A DNA stretch of 64,000 bases from Antrodiella citrinella (Eukaryota; Basidiomycota; Agaricomycetes; Polyporales; Steccherinaceae): positions 375,873 to 439,872 of the forward strand of contig SGPM01000002.1 in assembly GCA_004802725.1 (NCBI GenBank), read 5' to 3'. The position numbers were made by a program, and so were the translations under genes. The number at the start of each line of letters is the position of its first letter. Positions within the stretch are counted from its first letter, which is position 1. Below the pieces are notes generated by a model. The model was not told the origin of the DNA. It saw only the letters and a program-made list of their open reading frames with translations, and did no database searches. Shown here in pieces: positions 23,398 through 34,603 of the stretch.

Positions 23398-24538
23398 TTA
23401 TAGTAACACGACCTGGATCTTCCCTGCCTTGATTCCTTGCAGAACCTTCGGGCAGCCCAGGATGGTCTTGAAGACCTCGTCCCGCGTCTCAGGGATGTCA
23501 AATAAGTTCCGCTTCTTACTGTCCTGATAAGAAATATCGAGAATTATGTGGGTCAATTGCGCTGTCGAAAGCGCATCTACCAATGAGGGTCAGCATCGTA
23601 CATTCGACGCACACAGGCTGAATTGAGTTACTCACCCGTGTCACATAACAGCTTGCCCAGTCTACCGGGAGTTCCGGCAGCTGCAGCAAGCTTGGTCCTC
23701 TTTAAATACGCAACATGATCCTCCAGTTTGAAATGCCTTGCGAAAAGTTTCGCAATTTCCCCTCCTTTGTCTCCCTTCAGCCTCTTATCTTTGAGGATCC
23801 GGGTAACATCCGCCACTCGGAGAGCAGCTCCAGCCACGAACAGAAGGGTCGGGGTACCGTTGTACTTGGGTCGTTGCGCTAAACGCGTACGTAGTGTGGG
23901 TAGTACTGTGAGAGCTCTGTCAATATTAATAAATGGGGGGGGGGGGGTACTTGCAACGTACCTTTGGTGATGAAATCCACCAATTGGTCCAAATTCCTGG
24001 AACCCGCCCACATCGTGGTGTCCGCTATCGCGCTCTCTGTCTATGCCGTGAACTGAGATCGCCCGAAAGTATAGCAGCGAAGAACGCTTACCAGGGATCT
24101 GAATGTCCGCTAGTTCGATAGCAGACATCTTCGAGAACGTCTTGGCCTGCATCGAGGTGAGGTAGTCGGACAAAGCAAGAGGAGGTTGCATCGCCGAAGA
24201 TGCAGCAGGGACGACCTCCATGGACTCCGCCACCTTCTGTTTCTTTGGGTGGGCATATGCGCGTCAGGGTGCTGCAGGGGCCAGTAAATGAAGATGGCGT
24301 AACGAACCTTGGCTTTGCGTTCCTTCTCCTTCTCTCTCCGCTTCCTCTTCTTTGCAGTAGCTGCCTCCTGCTTCGCAGTATCTACGGGGCCGCTCTCGCC
24401 TTCGTCTGCACTGAGAAGCGCATTGATGTCTTCTACGTCTGGGGAGTTTACGTCCTCTTCGTCTTCGGACATTGCGACGAGGTCGTCCGGCACAAAATCA
24501 TCGTCGAGGTCATCCCCGCCACCGTGTGGTGAGCTCAT
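23398..24538 (-). CDS. cms1: Cms1/CMSS1 ribosome-biogenesis protein
   Basis: Small-subunit processome-associated protein of the Cms1 family, nucleolar by analogy with yeast. 299 aa; exons 24538-24308, 24236-24092, 24036-23962, 23905-23636, 23576-23398. An acidic N-terminus (DDLDDDFVPDD, then SEDEEDVNSPDVEDINALL) and a lysine-rich patch precede the helicase-like core: LALSDYLTSMQAKTFSKMS, RNLDQLVDFI, then GTPTLLFVAGAALRVADVTR and GTPGRLGKLL. A C-terminal ILDISYQDSKKRNLFDIPET block completes the family pattern. Intron 3 contains a run of 13 G. Two acceptors had to be chosen over nearer AGs to keep the family alignment in frame. Confidence 0.9.
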
Positions 24539-25059
24539 GTTGAAATGAGGAGGTGAGGGGAAATGAGGAAACAAGTACAAGGGAATGAGAATTGAGAGAT
24601 TTCAGCGGCAAAATAAAAGTGCCGGATTCGGTAATGACGGCATCGTGTAATGCGAGAAGTCTCTATAGATCCAAATCATCTGAACGGTATCCAACTTGAA
24701 ACGGTATCTGCTATCGAGAGTATCTCAGCACGCAATTCACAGTGGTTCTCGCGTGCAACGACATTCAGGACTCAATGAGACTCAGAGGTCGCGTGCAATG
24801 AGAAGATATCCACGTCGCCAGTCTACGGACCATTGCCAAGACATCCTCGAAAGCCAACTGCGGCTTTGAGTTGAGGAGGAATAACCAGGAAAGATAAGAT
24901 GAATTGTGTGCTATCAGCCACGTGTGCCTAAGCGACGACTTCGCTGCCTGACTGCTACTGCACTCCTTCAATGCGCCGCATGCCCTTTTGCTCCTGAACA
25001 CCATGTTCTCCTGCTGAGCTCCCTCTCTTCATCCCCTCCCTGCCCCCGTCTCCCGCGGA
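24539..25059. other. divergent promoter region, CMS1 / ERI1-like
   Basis: 521 nt between two divergent start codons. A run aaaataaaag lies near 24610, and a pyrimidine-rich stretch comes just before the ERI1-like start. No gene seen. Confidence 0.5.
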
Positions 25060-26483
25060 ATGCCTCTCTCGCTCCCTCAAATACACCAGGAGCTCCTTCC
25101 ATTCGCCTTTCTCGCATTCGTTCTTCTCGCATTCGCATTGAGTCGCTGGTATTTTACGACCAACCAAGCGCTCAATGATAGTAAACCTGTGCAACCAATT
25201 AGCACTCGTAACAAGACCCTTTCATCTCAACCCACCCACCGAACTGACAGCAAGACCGGAGACTTTGAAGAGCAAGATATCGAAATGATTAAAGAACCAG
25301 CAATCGACCGGACTTTCGTCAAGCAGACGTACGAAGCCTTCCTCGTGCTCGACGTCGAGGCGACCTGTATGCCTGGAACAGACTTCAACTATCCAAATGA
25401 AATCATTGTCAGTTCTTCACAGTCTTTGAAGTGAAATCACTCACCTAAGCTCAAATCACAGGAATGGCCAGTAGTACTGTTGCGATGGAGGGACAAAGAC
25501 GCCGTCGGTAGAGCGAATAAGTTGGAAGTTGTCGACCAGTTCCGCTCGTTTGTGAAACCTACTTGGAGGCCGTCGCTCTCTCCGTTCTGTACAGCATTGA
25601 CTGGAATTACCCAAGTTTGTTTCCTCTTCCTTTGTTCTTTGCCGCAGTTCATTCAAGAATGCTTCGAAACATTAGCCCGATGTCGACCATGCACCCCCTT
25701 TCGCAACGCTCGTCTGGATATTCAAACAATTTTTGGTCAGAAACGGTCTCATTGACGCAGAAACTGGAAACCCACTTGTACGCTTTTGCTGGTGTACAGA
25801 CGGTCCGTGGGACGTACGAGACTTTGTCGTAAAGCAATGCTTTATATCGAAGGTAAGCGCTCATTTGACTGTGCCGTAGTCCCACCACCGTGAACTCATG
25901 TTCAATCCTGCAGATCCCCATCCCACAGTGGATTTCGGGAGACGTTGTAGATGTGCGCCGTCTTGTCGGACGGTGGATGGAAAAGCACACTGACCCATCC
26001 AAGAAACCCAAAGCACAGGTAAGAGGCACGCTTTCTTCGCGCGTTCCGCCACGCTCACACAGCGTGTCCTCACCGCAGGGAACGTTCCTCCCCATCACTC
26101 GCCAACTCCATATACTAGGCCTCGCGCCCTTCGAAGGGCGTCAGCACTGCGGAATTGATGTTAGTACGCACCACTATACATCATTATGCGTTCATTTCTC
26201 TCCAATCGCGCTATTCTGTTGTCGTCTTGTCATACCTTGATCTTGTTGTTACCCTAGTTATGACCGTGGTTGAGCACACACCAACTTATATTCTATCTTA
26301 CAGGATACCCGTAATATTGCTCGCATCGTGGTCGAACTCGCCCGGCGAGGCGTCCGCCTGCGACCAAATACGCCCATCAATCCGAACAGACGTTGGCCCT
26401 GGATGGGTCGTCAGGGAAAGGTGCTTGAGCATTATGTTCAGTATCCCGCGTACCCTTCCTCCCCTGGCGCATCTCCCCTCTAA
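25060..26483 (+). CDS. ERI1-like DEDDh 3'-5' exonuclease with N-terminal membrane segment
   Basis: RNase T/ERI1-family exonuclease, expected to trim RNA 3' ends (small RNAs, histone mRNA or 5.8S rRNA in relatives). 347 aa; exons 25060-25407, 25462-25614, 25676-25852, 25914-26018, 26079-26159, 26304-26483, all phase 0. Exo I is FLVLDVEATCMPG (D, E), followed by NEIIEWPVVLLRW. Exo II is CTDGPWDVRDF. Exo III is HCGIDDTRNIARIV, giving the catalytic His and Asp. All five DEDDh residues are present. The chosen start adds LLPFAFLAFVLLAFALSRWYF (residues 12-32), a likely membrane anchor not typical of ERI1. A later in-frame ATG at 25285 would give a soluble form. The substrate is unknown. Confidence 0.85.
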
Positions 26484-27393
26484 TGTTTGCCACTCTTGTC
26501 ATTTTATGCTGTATTCTCTTGGTGAGATCGCGTATGTTTTTTGCTCTCGCTGCTCATCTGTTTGTTGTATTTGTATGCCCGCGTATTTCTACTCTATCTC
26601 TCTTTGCTGTCCCCTGCTCGCACAATATCACCCCTGCTTTCTGACACCTCCTCGTTCAGGTCTGCTATGGTGTGTCTCTGTAAACCGGACTCGGCGAGAC
26701 TGTACGCCCGACGGCGTATCCGGAGTTCGATACCCCAAATGAGAGTTCCAAAGGCGCACATCCACAAATGCACTGCGTCTAGCTTGTCTTGGCATGTTCT
26801 ATTTCATCACCGGCATCGTCGAGCGTATTCACACAGGTAGCGGCGGTCGAGGAACTCCTTACCGCAATCGGTCCCGGGGAGAAACCATGAGACTTCACGC
26901 CTTCTACCGGCGGGATGGACTGGATTTGCAGTCCCACAAACGTGCCGTGTGGCTCCCGTGAATGGCATTTTCATACCTTGTTTATGTATGTCGTACGCCA
27001 CCAACCGTTAACATTCTCAAGTTCACCCTCGCCCGACTTCGTGGACTCGGTAGAGCACCACCTGGATCTCCCTGTCATTCTACTGATTCCGAGACGAGGA
27101 ACGAGGCAACATAATAATAGCCTTATTCTATTAGCGGTGTATTATACGCACAGTCGAGGGTGATGTACAGGGGGGTCGAGGTTCGATCATGCGTGAATGT
27201 GAGAGTATCATAACAATCGTGTCTAGGATGTAGATGAATATATAGTAGCGGAGTGAGGAGTCCGAGCCCCCCTTGGATGGATGCCAGCGTCGGGAGAAAA
27301 TAAGTCATTGGTTCATTGAATACCCTTTCACCGAACACGAGAAATAAAAAGGTGCACATTTGCAGGTTGAAAGTTCCACGAAACGTGATATGT
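26484..27393. other. intergenic, ERI1-like to TmpA-like
   Basis: 0.9 kb between convergent genes. Pyrimidine-rich after 26,484. Open frames are short and overlap on both strands. No feature supported. Confidence 0.5.
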
Positions 27394-29718
27394 TTAGAAG
27401 TCCCAAAGGGTGCCGAAACATGGAATTCCAGCCTCCTTGCATCCCTGTGGATAAGGATGTATCAGTCTCCGAGAACAATGTGCTCGAGGATTTGAGCGTG
27501 TACTACTGACCTGCATCATCTCAGAATTACCAATGTAGTTTGACGTGATGAATACGACTGTGCGCGGCGCAATGAGTAAATGCTACACCGGTGGCGCATG
27601 ATGCAGAACTCACCTTCGGCGTTCCATGACGCATACACCTCCCTGAGAAGCTTCATGGTGTCTGGACGTCCGCCCCGGAGCTTACTGTCCCATAGAAGTA
27701 GACGCTCCGGCTCGACGTATCGATGGATAAGCCCGCTGATCGTTGGTCCGAAAGTCTTCTCTTGGTCAGAACCTACGGGTGTTATCAGTCAGTCTCGGCG
27801 GTAGTTTGTGGGTGCAGTTATCAGCTCCGACTCACCAATCCAGATCAAATACCTATAAGCGCGGGAAGGTCAGTTTGACTGAACTTTGTATCCTATCGTG
27901 ACTCGGACGCACCAGTGTGGAGATTGTATGCACGTAGAGAGAGCAGCACCGATGCCTGTACCTGTGCAGATACGGATGCCCCGCTTGTACAGAGTTGATG
28001 TGTTCGAAACACCGGCGAACTGTAGGAGCGAACGTCAGTCGGCATGAGAAACATCAACCGCTCGCAGGAAAAGTGACACCAACCTTGAGCTCTCTGGTCC
28101 ATAGCGTCTTCGGGGGATCGTTGACGAGGCTGCGGGTGAAATCGCCTGGCAACGGATGATGTCAATCACGATAGATTCTCTCATCGTACGACGGGTACTG
28201 ACCTTGTACACCACAAATCATGTAATGATACTTGGCGTGAGTGCCTTCCCTGTTGACCGATTCGCATTCATCTTAGTAGGATGCACTCAAGGGAATATGG
28301 AACGAGTGACGTACGAGATGATCCCAAAAGCATGATATTCCTTGACTGCGCTTCGGCTGATGCGTCCAAGGAGACTTTGTTGCATACCACGGCGGAAACG
28401 CACGACGGCGACCTTTGGCGATGGCTGTTCAAGGCGTTCGTGAGCGGGATGTTGAACCTCATGATAAATGAGTGCTATTTACCAGCTCAATATCGACGGG
28501 GACTTCCCGCGTACAGATCCAAGGCAATGCGATACTGGGAGAAAGTTCAGTGAAGACCTAGCGATACTCGCGAAGAGTGCACTTACAAGGTGGTCATGCC
28601 CATGACATACCAGAAGTCTTGTTGTTTGACGATGTGCACACCGCTCAATTCCAGGTTTGGGTGTCGGTATCATAAAGGTCGTTCATGAGAGTGAAGGCCC
28701 CTGACAAAAGTTAGCTTTGTGAGAAAATTAGCGGTTGAAATTCCCTCTTACATGTGAGGAAAAGAGCAAGCCAACCAACGAAACGATGGTGACGTTCGAA
28801 AATGCTGCGGGTAACGAATCAGCGATTCTTTTCGCAGGACTGATAAAACAATTTATACTAACTTATGATGAGTGTTGCGAACCCACGGCATAGCAGACAT
28901 AGCAGTGATGAAGACAGCAAGGTTGGTGAGAAGACCGACGACCAGAATAGACGGGTTCTCGATGTGACGATGACGGAAGACAGTGACCACCTTCAGGATC
29001 AGCCACCCGACACCGGACAGCGCGCATCCCGAATGAATTCCTCCGAGATGCTATTTGACAACAATCAGATTGACAGCGACCAACATATGTCACGATGCTT
29101 ACCTGTAACACAGACGTACATGCCAGTCTAAACTTGAGCGGGGTCCACTAAATAAGGAAAGAGACATAAGCAGCGATCGACGGCGGATATATTCCGGAAG
29201 GCTCACCTTCGCGAAGAGCGTATTGACGAACAGGTACAGCAATCGACCGAAGATTTCATTCCTCATAAGAATGGCGAAGTTGAAATTGGCTACCGCCATT
29301 GCACCGTTGTATTTCACGGCGTATGGGAAGTGACCCGAAGCAGCCAAACCAATTCCAATCATATTGATAGAGAAGACGAAAGTGAAGAGTTTCCTGCAAA
29401 CGACGTCAGACGTATGATCACGAATGACGATGTTCGTACATACCTGTAGGTGTTGAACCATAGCTGCCACAAAATCCACTTGGAGACTTTCTTCTTGGGT
29501 TTCGGGGTCGGTTTGGCCGCCGGTGCTGCGTGAGTCTCCTTCTTTGTAGCGGGGATCGCCTCGATGGTGGCGACAGCTTTCTTCTCGTCGTTTGCGAAGA
29601 TGTCCTTCTTCTCGTCCGCTAGATAAGTAGGCTGCACTGGGCGCGGAGGCTCGTGTGTACCCCTCTCAGCGTCGTCGTAAGCAGGAACAGCACTTCTGGG
29701 GACGATTTCTGACGACAT
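27394..29718 (-). CDS. TmpA-like integral membrane protein with oxidoreductase-type C-terminus
   Basis: Multi-pass membrane protein resembling Aspergillus TmpA and the C-terminal part of some adenylate-forming reductases. Start at 29718 (MSSEIVPRSAVPAYDD); a soluble N-terminus of about 90 residues precedes KWILWQLWFNTYRKLFTF. Membrane segments include INMIGIGLAASGHF, LLYLFVNTLFA, SGVGWLILKVVTVF, LVVGLLTNLAVFITAMSAM and RFVGWLALFLTWAF. After PWICTREVPVDIEL comes a ferredoxin-reductase-like half: KEYHAFGIIS, HYMICGVQGDFTRSL, ICTGTGIGAALSTC (probable nucleotide-binding loop) and a terminal PCFGTLWDF. About a dozen short exons. TmpA acts in signalling that triggers conidiation; electron transport is inferred from the fold. 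Confidence 0.78.
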
Positions 29719-30224
29719 CAGGTTGGCACGTGTGTTGTAACGTCTGGGACTGGGTGGTGGAAGGTGAAGCTGTGAAGCTACACGGGTCCGAGAGGGATGG
29801 GCGTACGCAGCAGCAGTAGGTGGGGCTCCGTACTTATATGCACACACGCACGCCTCCCGGGACGGACTGGACAGGCTGTTATTTTGAAAGATAGTGCCGA
29901 TGTTTCCGCGAGAGAGGTTGTGTCGAAGAATGGTAATGTCGCATATAGCCGGCTTGGAGACTCGCAGGCTTCTCCAATCAAATTTCCAACAGCCTGGATA
30001 CCCTGTGAAGGCCACCGATACCAAGGATACATCGCCACATCGGGAAGGCTCTCGGTCCAAACAAATGGTTATTGCACGACGCATACCTCATCTGTTGCCG
30101 AGAAAACACTGTGCTGGATGACCTAAACTCAATTACATTGGGATTAGGGCGTGGTATTGGGCGTACTGCGGTCAGTCAGCCTTTCCGCTCCAATTTCCAC
30201 AGCCTGTATCGCGAAAATCAAGCG
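29719..30224. other. intergenic upstream of the TmpA-like gene
   Basis: About 500 nt. The overlapping frames on both strands show no domain. It probably contains the TmpA-like promoter and the 3' region of the next gene. Confidence 0.45.
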
Positions 30225-31200
30225 TTAGTTAAGCGTGAACAGCTCCGGAATGGTCTGAAACCCGATACCACTATGTGCTTCCCACCACAGTGGGATTACC
30301 ACGATATGCACATCGAGAGAGGAGCGCGCCAGGGTATGGGCTCCAGGAATACCGCCTTCTAGTTGCCAACGCTCAGGATGCTGTGAGATAACTTTACTGA
30401 CAAAATGAACCGGGAACACGAGTGCCCCGTCAAGATCTTCGCACGCAAGGCGTTCACCATATCTGATTCTCAGGATATCTTTTCGTCTACCCACCAGCGC
30501 CGCAGTAGATGTCAGTGAATCCTGAAAAAGGAAGACTTTTCAACCTGTTACAATGCGCCAGGAACGTCGGTCGCACGAGTCAAACAGCTCACCGAGGCTA
30601 CGTGTGCACTTTGCAATACTCTGGACGATTATTCTCGTGGCTGGTTCGGTCGGGACAGGTCTTGATTTCGCTGTCGTAGGATAGTACGAACAGCACCGGA
30701 ACGCTCGACGTCGGCCTCACAATGGTTTGTATGCAGAGACCGATCATCCAGGTCCATGGAGCACGTAAGAGTGGATCATCGCGTTGACAAGGACATGACA
30801 ATTGCTGTTCAAACCTGTATCTTAGAGAACGCTGAAAAAAACGCTGAGAAGGAACCTACGTGGAATTCCCAAATGTGGTCATCTACGATTGACATGCAAC
30901 TTACAAGCGCGTGCTGTGTTCCCACCAACTTATGCCCTACGGCGTGCTTGACTCCGTTGGGCGGAAAGAAGATCTTCGCACTTTGTACCTCATCGGAGCC
31001 GTCTCGTCCGAAAGCGTTGGAGAAAGCATTGCACAGCTTGAGTTTGACACCTAAATTCCGCCAGTCTCGGAACCTGCGAGCGACAAACTGTTCAAGAGTG
31101 TCAGTGAACTTAAAAAACTTCCACAACGATGAATGACTCGGACTTACAGAGACTACGATGCACAACGCATGCACGATACACGAAACAAGTAATAACAATA
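30225..31200 (-). CDS. uncharacterised protein, boundaries approximate
   Basis: Not recognised. Two blocks look coding on the minus strand. One (about 31100-30910) reads FTDTLEQFVARRFRDWRNLG, then NAFSNAFGRDG and KHAVGHKLVG up to a clean gtaagt donor. The last exon (to the stop at 30225) reads GRRKDILRIRYGERLACEDL, then FPVHFVSKVISQHPERW and SLDVHIVVIPLWWEAHSG. Between them, ATRIIVQSIAKCTRSLGELF is open in a frame that can join both. Upstream, a hydrophobic segment (SLLLLLVSCIVHALCIVV) precedes a gtaagt donor but lacks a clear ATG. I cannot fix the start or the middle junctions, and I have no functional guess. Confidence 0.4.
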
Positions 31201-31286
31201 ATGATATGAACCCGTAGAACTTCCTTCACAAACAGCAGCTACAGGACGTCGCGAAAGACCGACTCGCCGATCATAACAGTGACCGC

Positions 31287-33649
31287 TCAGTTCTCCTCGG
31301 CGAAATCCCTGAGGTCCTTCAGCTGTGTCGACACTTCTTCCTTGAATGTAACGATATCGCTGCTATTCTTGATAATGGCCCTCACAGTTTCATCTCGCAA
31401 TCGTTCCACCCGGTCAACTTGTTCACGGTACCTGGGCATGGAAGCTTAGCACAACGTCAGCGAGGCAGTTATGAGAGACACTTACGCGATCTGCACGGCT
31501 TGCAGCCTTGATTTCACCCCCACACCGTTCGCCATTGCCGAAGTCCTTGCTTGGGCGAGTTCACGTTCAAGATGCGTGGCTTCGGCATTACTGACCAACG
31601 CTTCTTGTTGTGCCACCTGAAACCATAGATGAGCGGAAGCGCAACCAGAGCGTAGAATATCTTACTTCTCGAAGTTCTTCTGCCTCATCGTTCAAAGCCG
31701 TGACTTTGTTGAGTACCTCGTTGGCTTCCTCCTCCATGTTCTCCCACTCCGTTGTCAGCTGATCCAACTCGTTATCCACTTTGATGCGCTCGCTCTCGAC
31801 GTCAGCACGTTCAGCACGTTTCAGCTCTGCGATTATAGCTAGTGAAGGCTTGATCACTTCGCGTAGTCCAGAACCCATGAGCATTTCCGGTGGATTAGAA
31901 GCGGCGGTATTAAGTGCAAGTGTGAGCTTCACGTCCTGCAGGGGCTCAGGGAGTGGAGGGAACAACCCCAGGGAAGAGAGCAAATTGGTGTAAGCATCTA
32001 CAGCTTCCTCGGCATCCGTGACCTTTTTCGTCAATGAAACTTCCAGCTTCAGTGCATTTCTGCTGGCTTCTGCGATCTTGTACCTCAAGCTCTCCAAATC
32101 ACGCGTGAGGACTTCGTGCTCCGAATTCATACGGAGAACCTCCTCGGGTGAAAGGTTCTGCACCTTGACAATACTCGTCAGTCGGGCCTCTTCAGCTTTC
32201 AGCTGATCTATCGCCGCAACTACAGAGAAGAGAAGTGAGCAAAACTAGGGACATACTTCTCACAACATAACGCACGGGTTTGGGCGAGTTCGGTCTTCTC
32301 GTGCTTGATGGTGTTGACAAGCCCTTCCTTCCTCTGCTCCGCCACTCGGATATATTCCTCAAATTTAGCACGGTCGTGCTTGAGATAACCGTTACTTTCT
32401 TTGAGCTGCTCAATGGGTGCCTGTATGTCACATAGCTGAATGTTGCGATCTCCATGAGATTTGTCAAACACTGACCGGTGCCTTGAGAATCCGTTGCAGA
32501 TCCGCAGAGATTGCTTTCATCTGTTCCTTCTTCTGTTCTAGATCGACCACCACTCGACTATCTTTCAAAGCTGACAAGGAACAATCAGTGAACACGCATT
32601 GGATACATGAGAAACACAATCTCACCATATCGCTCTTCTAGATTCTTCTCCTGCTCAGGATACACATCTTGGCCTAGAAGGAACACCTCATACGCATCCA
32701 GGTAGTGACTCATAGCAAGAGCGTGGTGGTGATGTATGTCGTCGAACTCGTCTGGAACGAGGGACGCATCCTGCAATGTCGGATGCTCACTTTCCATGTA
32801 GTGCAGTCTGGCCTGACACGAGCATGAATTGGATAGTAAAGGTACATTGAGGACGAGCATCTCACCTTCCCCATTTCTACAAGCCAGTGCAATACTCCAA
32901 GGAGCGTGGGCCACGAATGTGGCGCAGCGGGGGTGGCCAGCCACCGTAGGTCTATTGACCCAACATACGGATACCGAAGCGCCTTCAAAGGTGGCAAAAA
33001 TTGTTCCTCCCATCGCTGGTCTGTCCGGAACGGCCATTGAGGATCCAAGAGTGAAATAAGGTGTTGGAAGATGGCGCCGAAATCGCGTCCGGTAATATTC
33101 TGTAGAACACTGTTCGGTATATCGTAACCTGTGCTCTGCAGCCAGCCCACTATATCCTGCCGCATTTTCGCTTGAAAGGTCCGATCGCGAAGGTTGCGCG
33201 TGTCTTTCAGAGGCTGGCTATTCGACGGTGCGGATCCTTGAGAGCTTGGACCTCCCATCCACATTGAGCCTCGACGTACACTACTGAAGGTCAAGATAGC
33301 ATGTCAGAAAACGTCGGAGTCCATACAACCCGTATTCCTATAAATGGATACGACATCACAAGCGTGAAGAAGCAGTAACTCACTTGTGCAACGGCGTACG
33401 TCCGAACGCAGGTTTACTCGCGCTCATCAACAAAGGATTGGTGTTCTGGGACCGCAGAACAGAATTTCGCTGCACAGTACTTGGAGGCTGAAGCAGAGGT
33501 CCTCTCAGTGCTGGACCAGAAATGGACATACGTCCAGCATTCGTGGGTTTCTTGCTGGTGGACGGTACTGGTAGTCCGGAGCCATGCCGCACGTTGCCAT
33601 ACGGGTCGCCTGCGGGTTGGATAGTGGACCGTCTGCGAAAGTCTGCCAT
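31287..33649 (-). CDS. ndc80: Kinetochore protein Ndc80 (Hec1)
   Basis: Microtubule-binding subunit of the outer-kinetochore Ndc80 complex. Start at 33649 (MADFRRRSTIQP); exon 1 is 33649-33384 and exon 2 begins at 33283; several more introns follow. The basic, disordered N-terminal tail (about 1-110) precedes a calponin-homology domain: LRDRTFQAKMRQDIVGWL, ITGRDFGAIFQHLISLLDP and PTLLGVLHWLVEMGK. The rest is long coiled coil rich in Glu, Lys and Leu, ending VSTQLKDLRDFAEEN before the stop at 31287. The domain order matches Ndc80, roughly 650 aa. It is divergent from MOG1 across 199 nt. Its complex partner SPC24 is encoded 24 kb downstream. Confidence 0.93.
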
Positions 33650-33848
33650 GGAGAATAAGGATGAGCAGGAAAACGCGCCAAGTTGCGTTCAGAGAAGGGT
33701 GGGGTTCACGTGAAGTCAAACGACAACCTGTTCAACGCGTCGCGTCGCGCAATGTGATTACGGCACGTGATACCACTTCTAGTGAGAGACGCCCAATATT
33801 CAGCCCCTGCGTCGTGCGAGCATATTTCAGTCCACAACCATCGTCGGG
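33650..33848. promoter_or_regulatory. bidirectional promoter NDC80 / MOG1 with MCB-like site
   Basis: 199 nt between divergent start codons. It contains ACGCGTCGCGTCGCGC at 33735-33750, an extended form of the MCB core ACGCGT bound by MBF-type factors in other fungi. A CACGTG-like cacgtg also occurs at 33766-33771. The first 11 nt recur exactly in the SPC24 promoter. Regulation is inferred, not shown. Confidence 0.5.
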
Positions 33849-34498
33849 ATGTCTATTCCATTTTCCGGGGAGCGAGAGCTCTTTGGCGGTGCTATCACTG
33901 CAATTCTACGCCCAGATTTGGTTGACGCTTCGTAGGTCCCCGGCTTGAGGATCTCTTTCAACTCATCATAACCGAAATCAATTGAAAGCGATCTACGACA
34001 AGTCCCTGATACCCAAGAAGTTTTCTTGTATCCGGACTCAAGCAAGAGTGTCATATTTGAAATTTTGCAGAGGGTCGAACCGTCAGGTTCCGAAGAAGCG
34101 GCGAGGCGAGTCTGTTTGATTGAACCTCTTATCGTACTTACCTGTCCCACAGATTCCATTTCGACTCCCTTGCCAATGACAATGAAGCCGAGACCAAGTC
34201 GGTTTTGGGCATACGCACCGTCCCCAATGACCGTGGTGACAGTACCCCATCGTCGATCCTACTTGAAGGTGCACAAACGATCAAGAAATTCAACGCCGCA
34301 GTCCCTGATCAGGTTCACATATTTATGGCGCTGTATCGCGTCGAGCACAAAAATGTCGACCTGGTCCTGACGATGAACGTACCTATTAAAACCCTGGATG
34401 ACGGTGCAGTAGATGAACAGGACGTGTCTCTCTCGCGTCAAGAGTTCGGAAAAGCAGCACTGTCACTACGGATATTGGACTTTGGACTGTTTGTATGA
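33849..34498 (+). CDS. mog1: Mog1, Ran-binding nuclear import factor
   Basis: Ran/Gsp1-interacting protein that promotes nucleotide release and nuclear import. 181 aa; exons 33849-33931, 33989-34105, 34153-34498. It begins MSIPFSGERELFGGAITAIL, the Mog1 signature, followed by SDLRQVPDTQEVFLYPDSS, EEAARFHFDSLA and a C-terminal LRILDFGLFV. The second intron (34106-34152) appears to use a GC donor (ag|gcgagt) and a normal cacag acceptor. No GT donor keeps the conserved AARFHF junction in frame. Confidence 0.92.
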
Positions 34499-34603
34499 CA
34501 TGAAGGGGCATAAATGCAAGAGTAGAAGGGGGACATATGTACGGTACAGCCGAGAAGAAGAACATATTGATACAGTATCTGACGTGTGAACATCCCATAA
34601 ACA

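Noticed and set aside
25437..25652. minus-strand frames over ERI1-like exon 2
   Set aside because: Antisense to an exon with clear DEDDh context; no independent support.
29359..30084. 241-codon minus-strand frame
   Set aside because: The part from 29718 down is the first exon of the TmpA-like gene; the upstream extension has no ATG context or homology and is leader or promoter.
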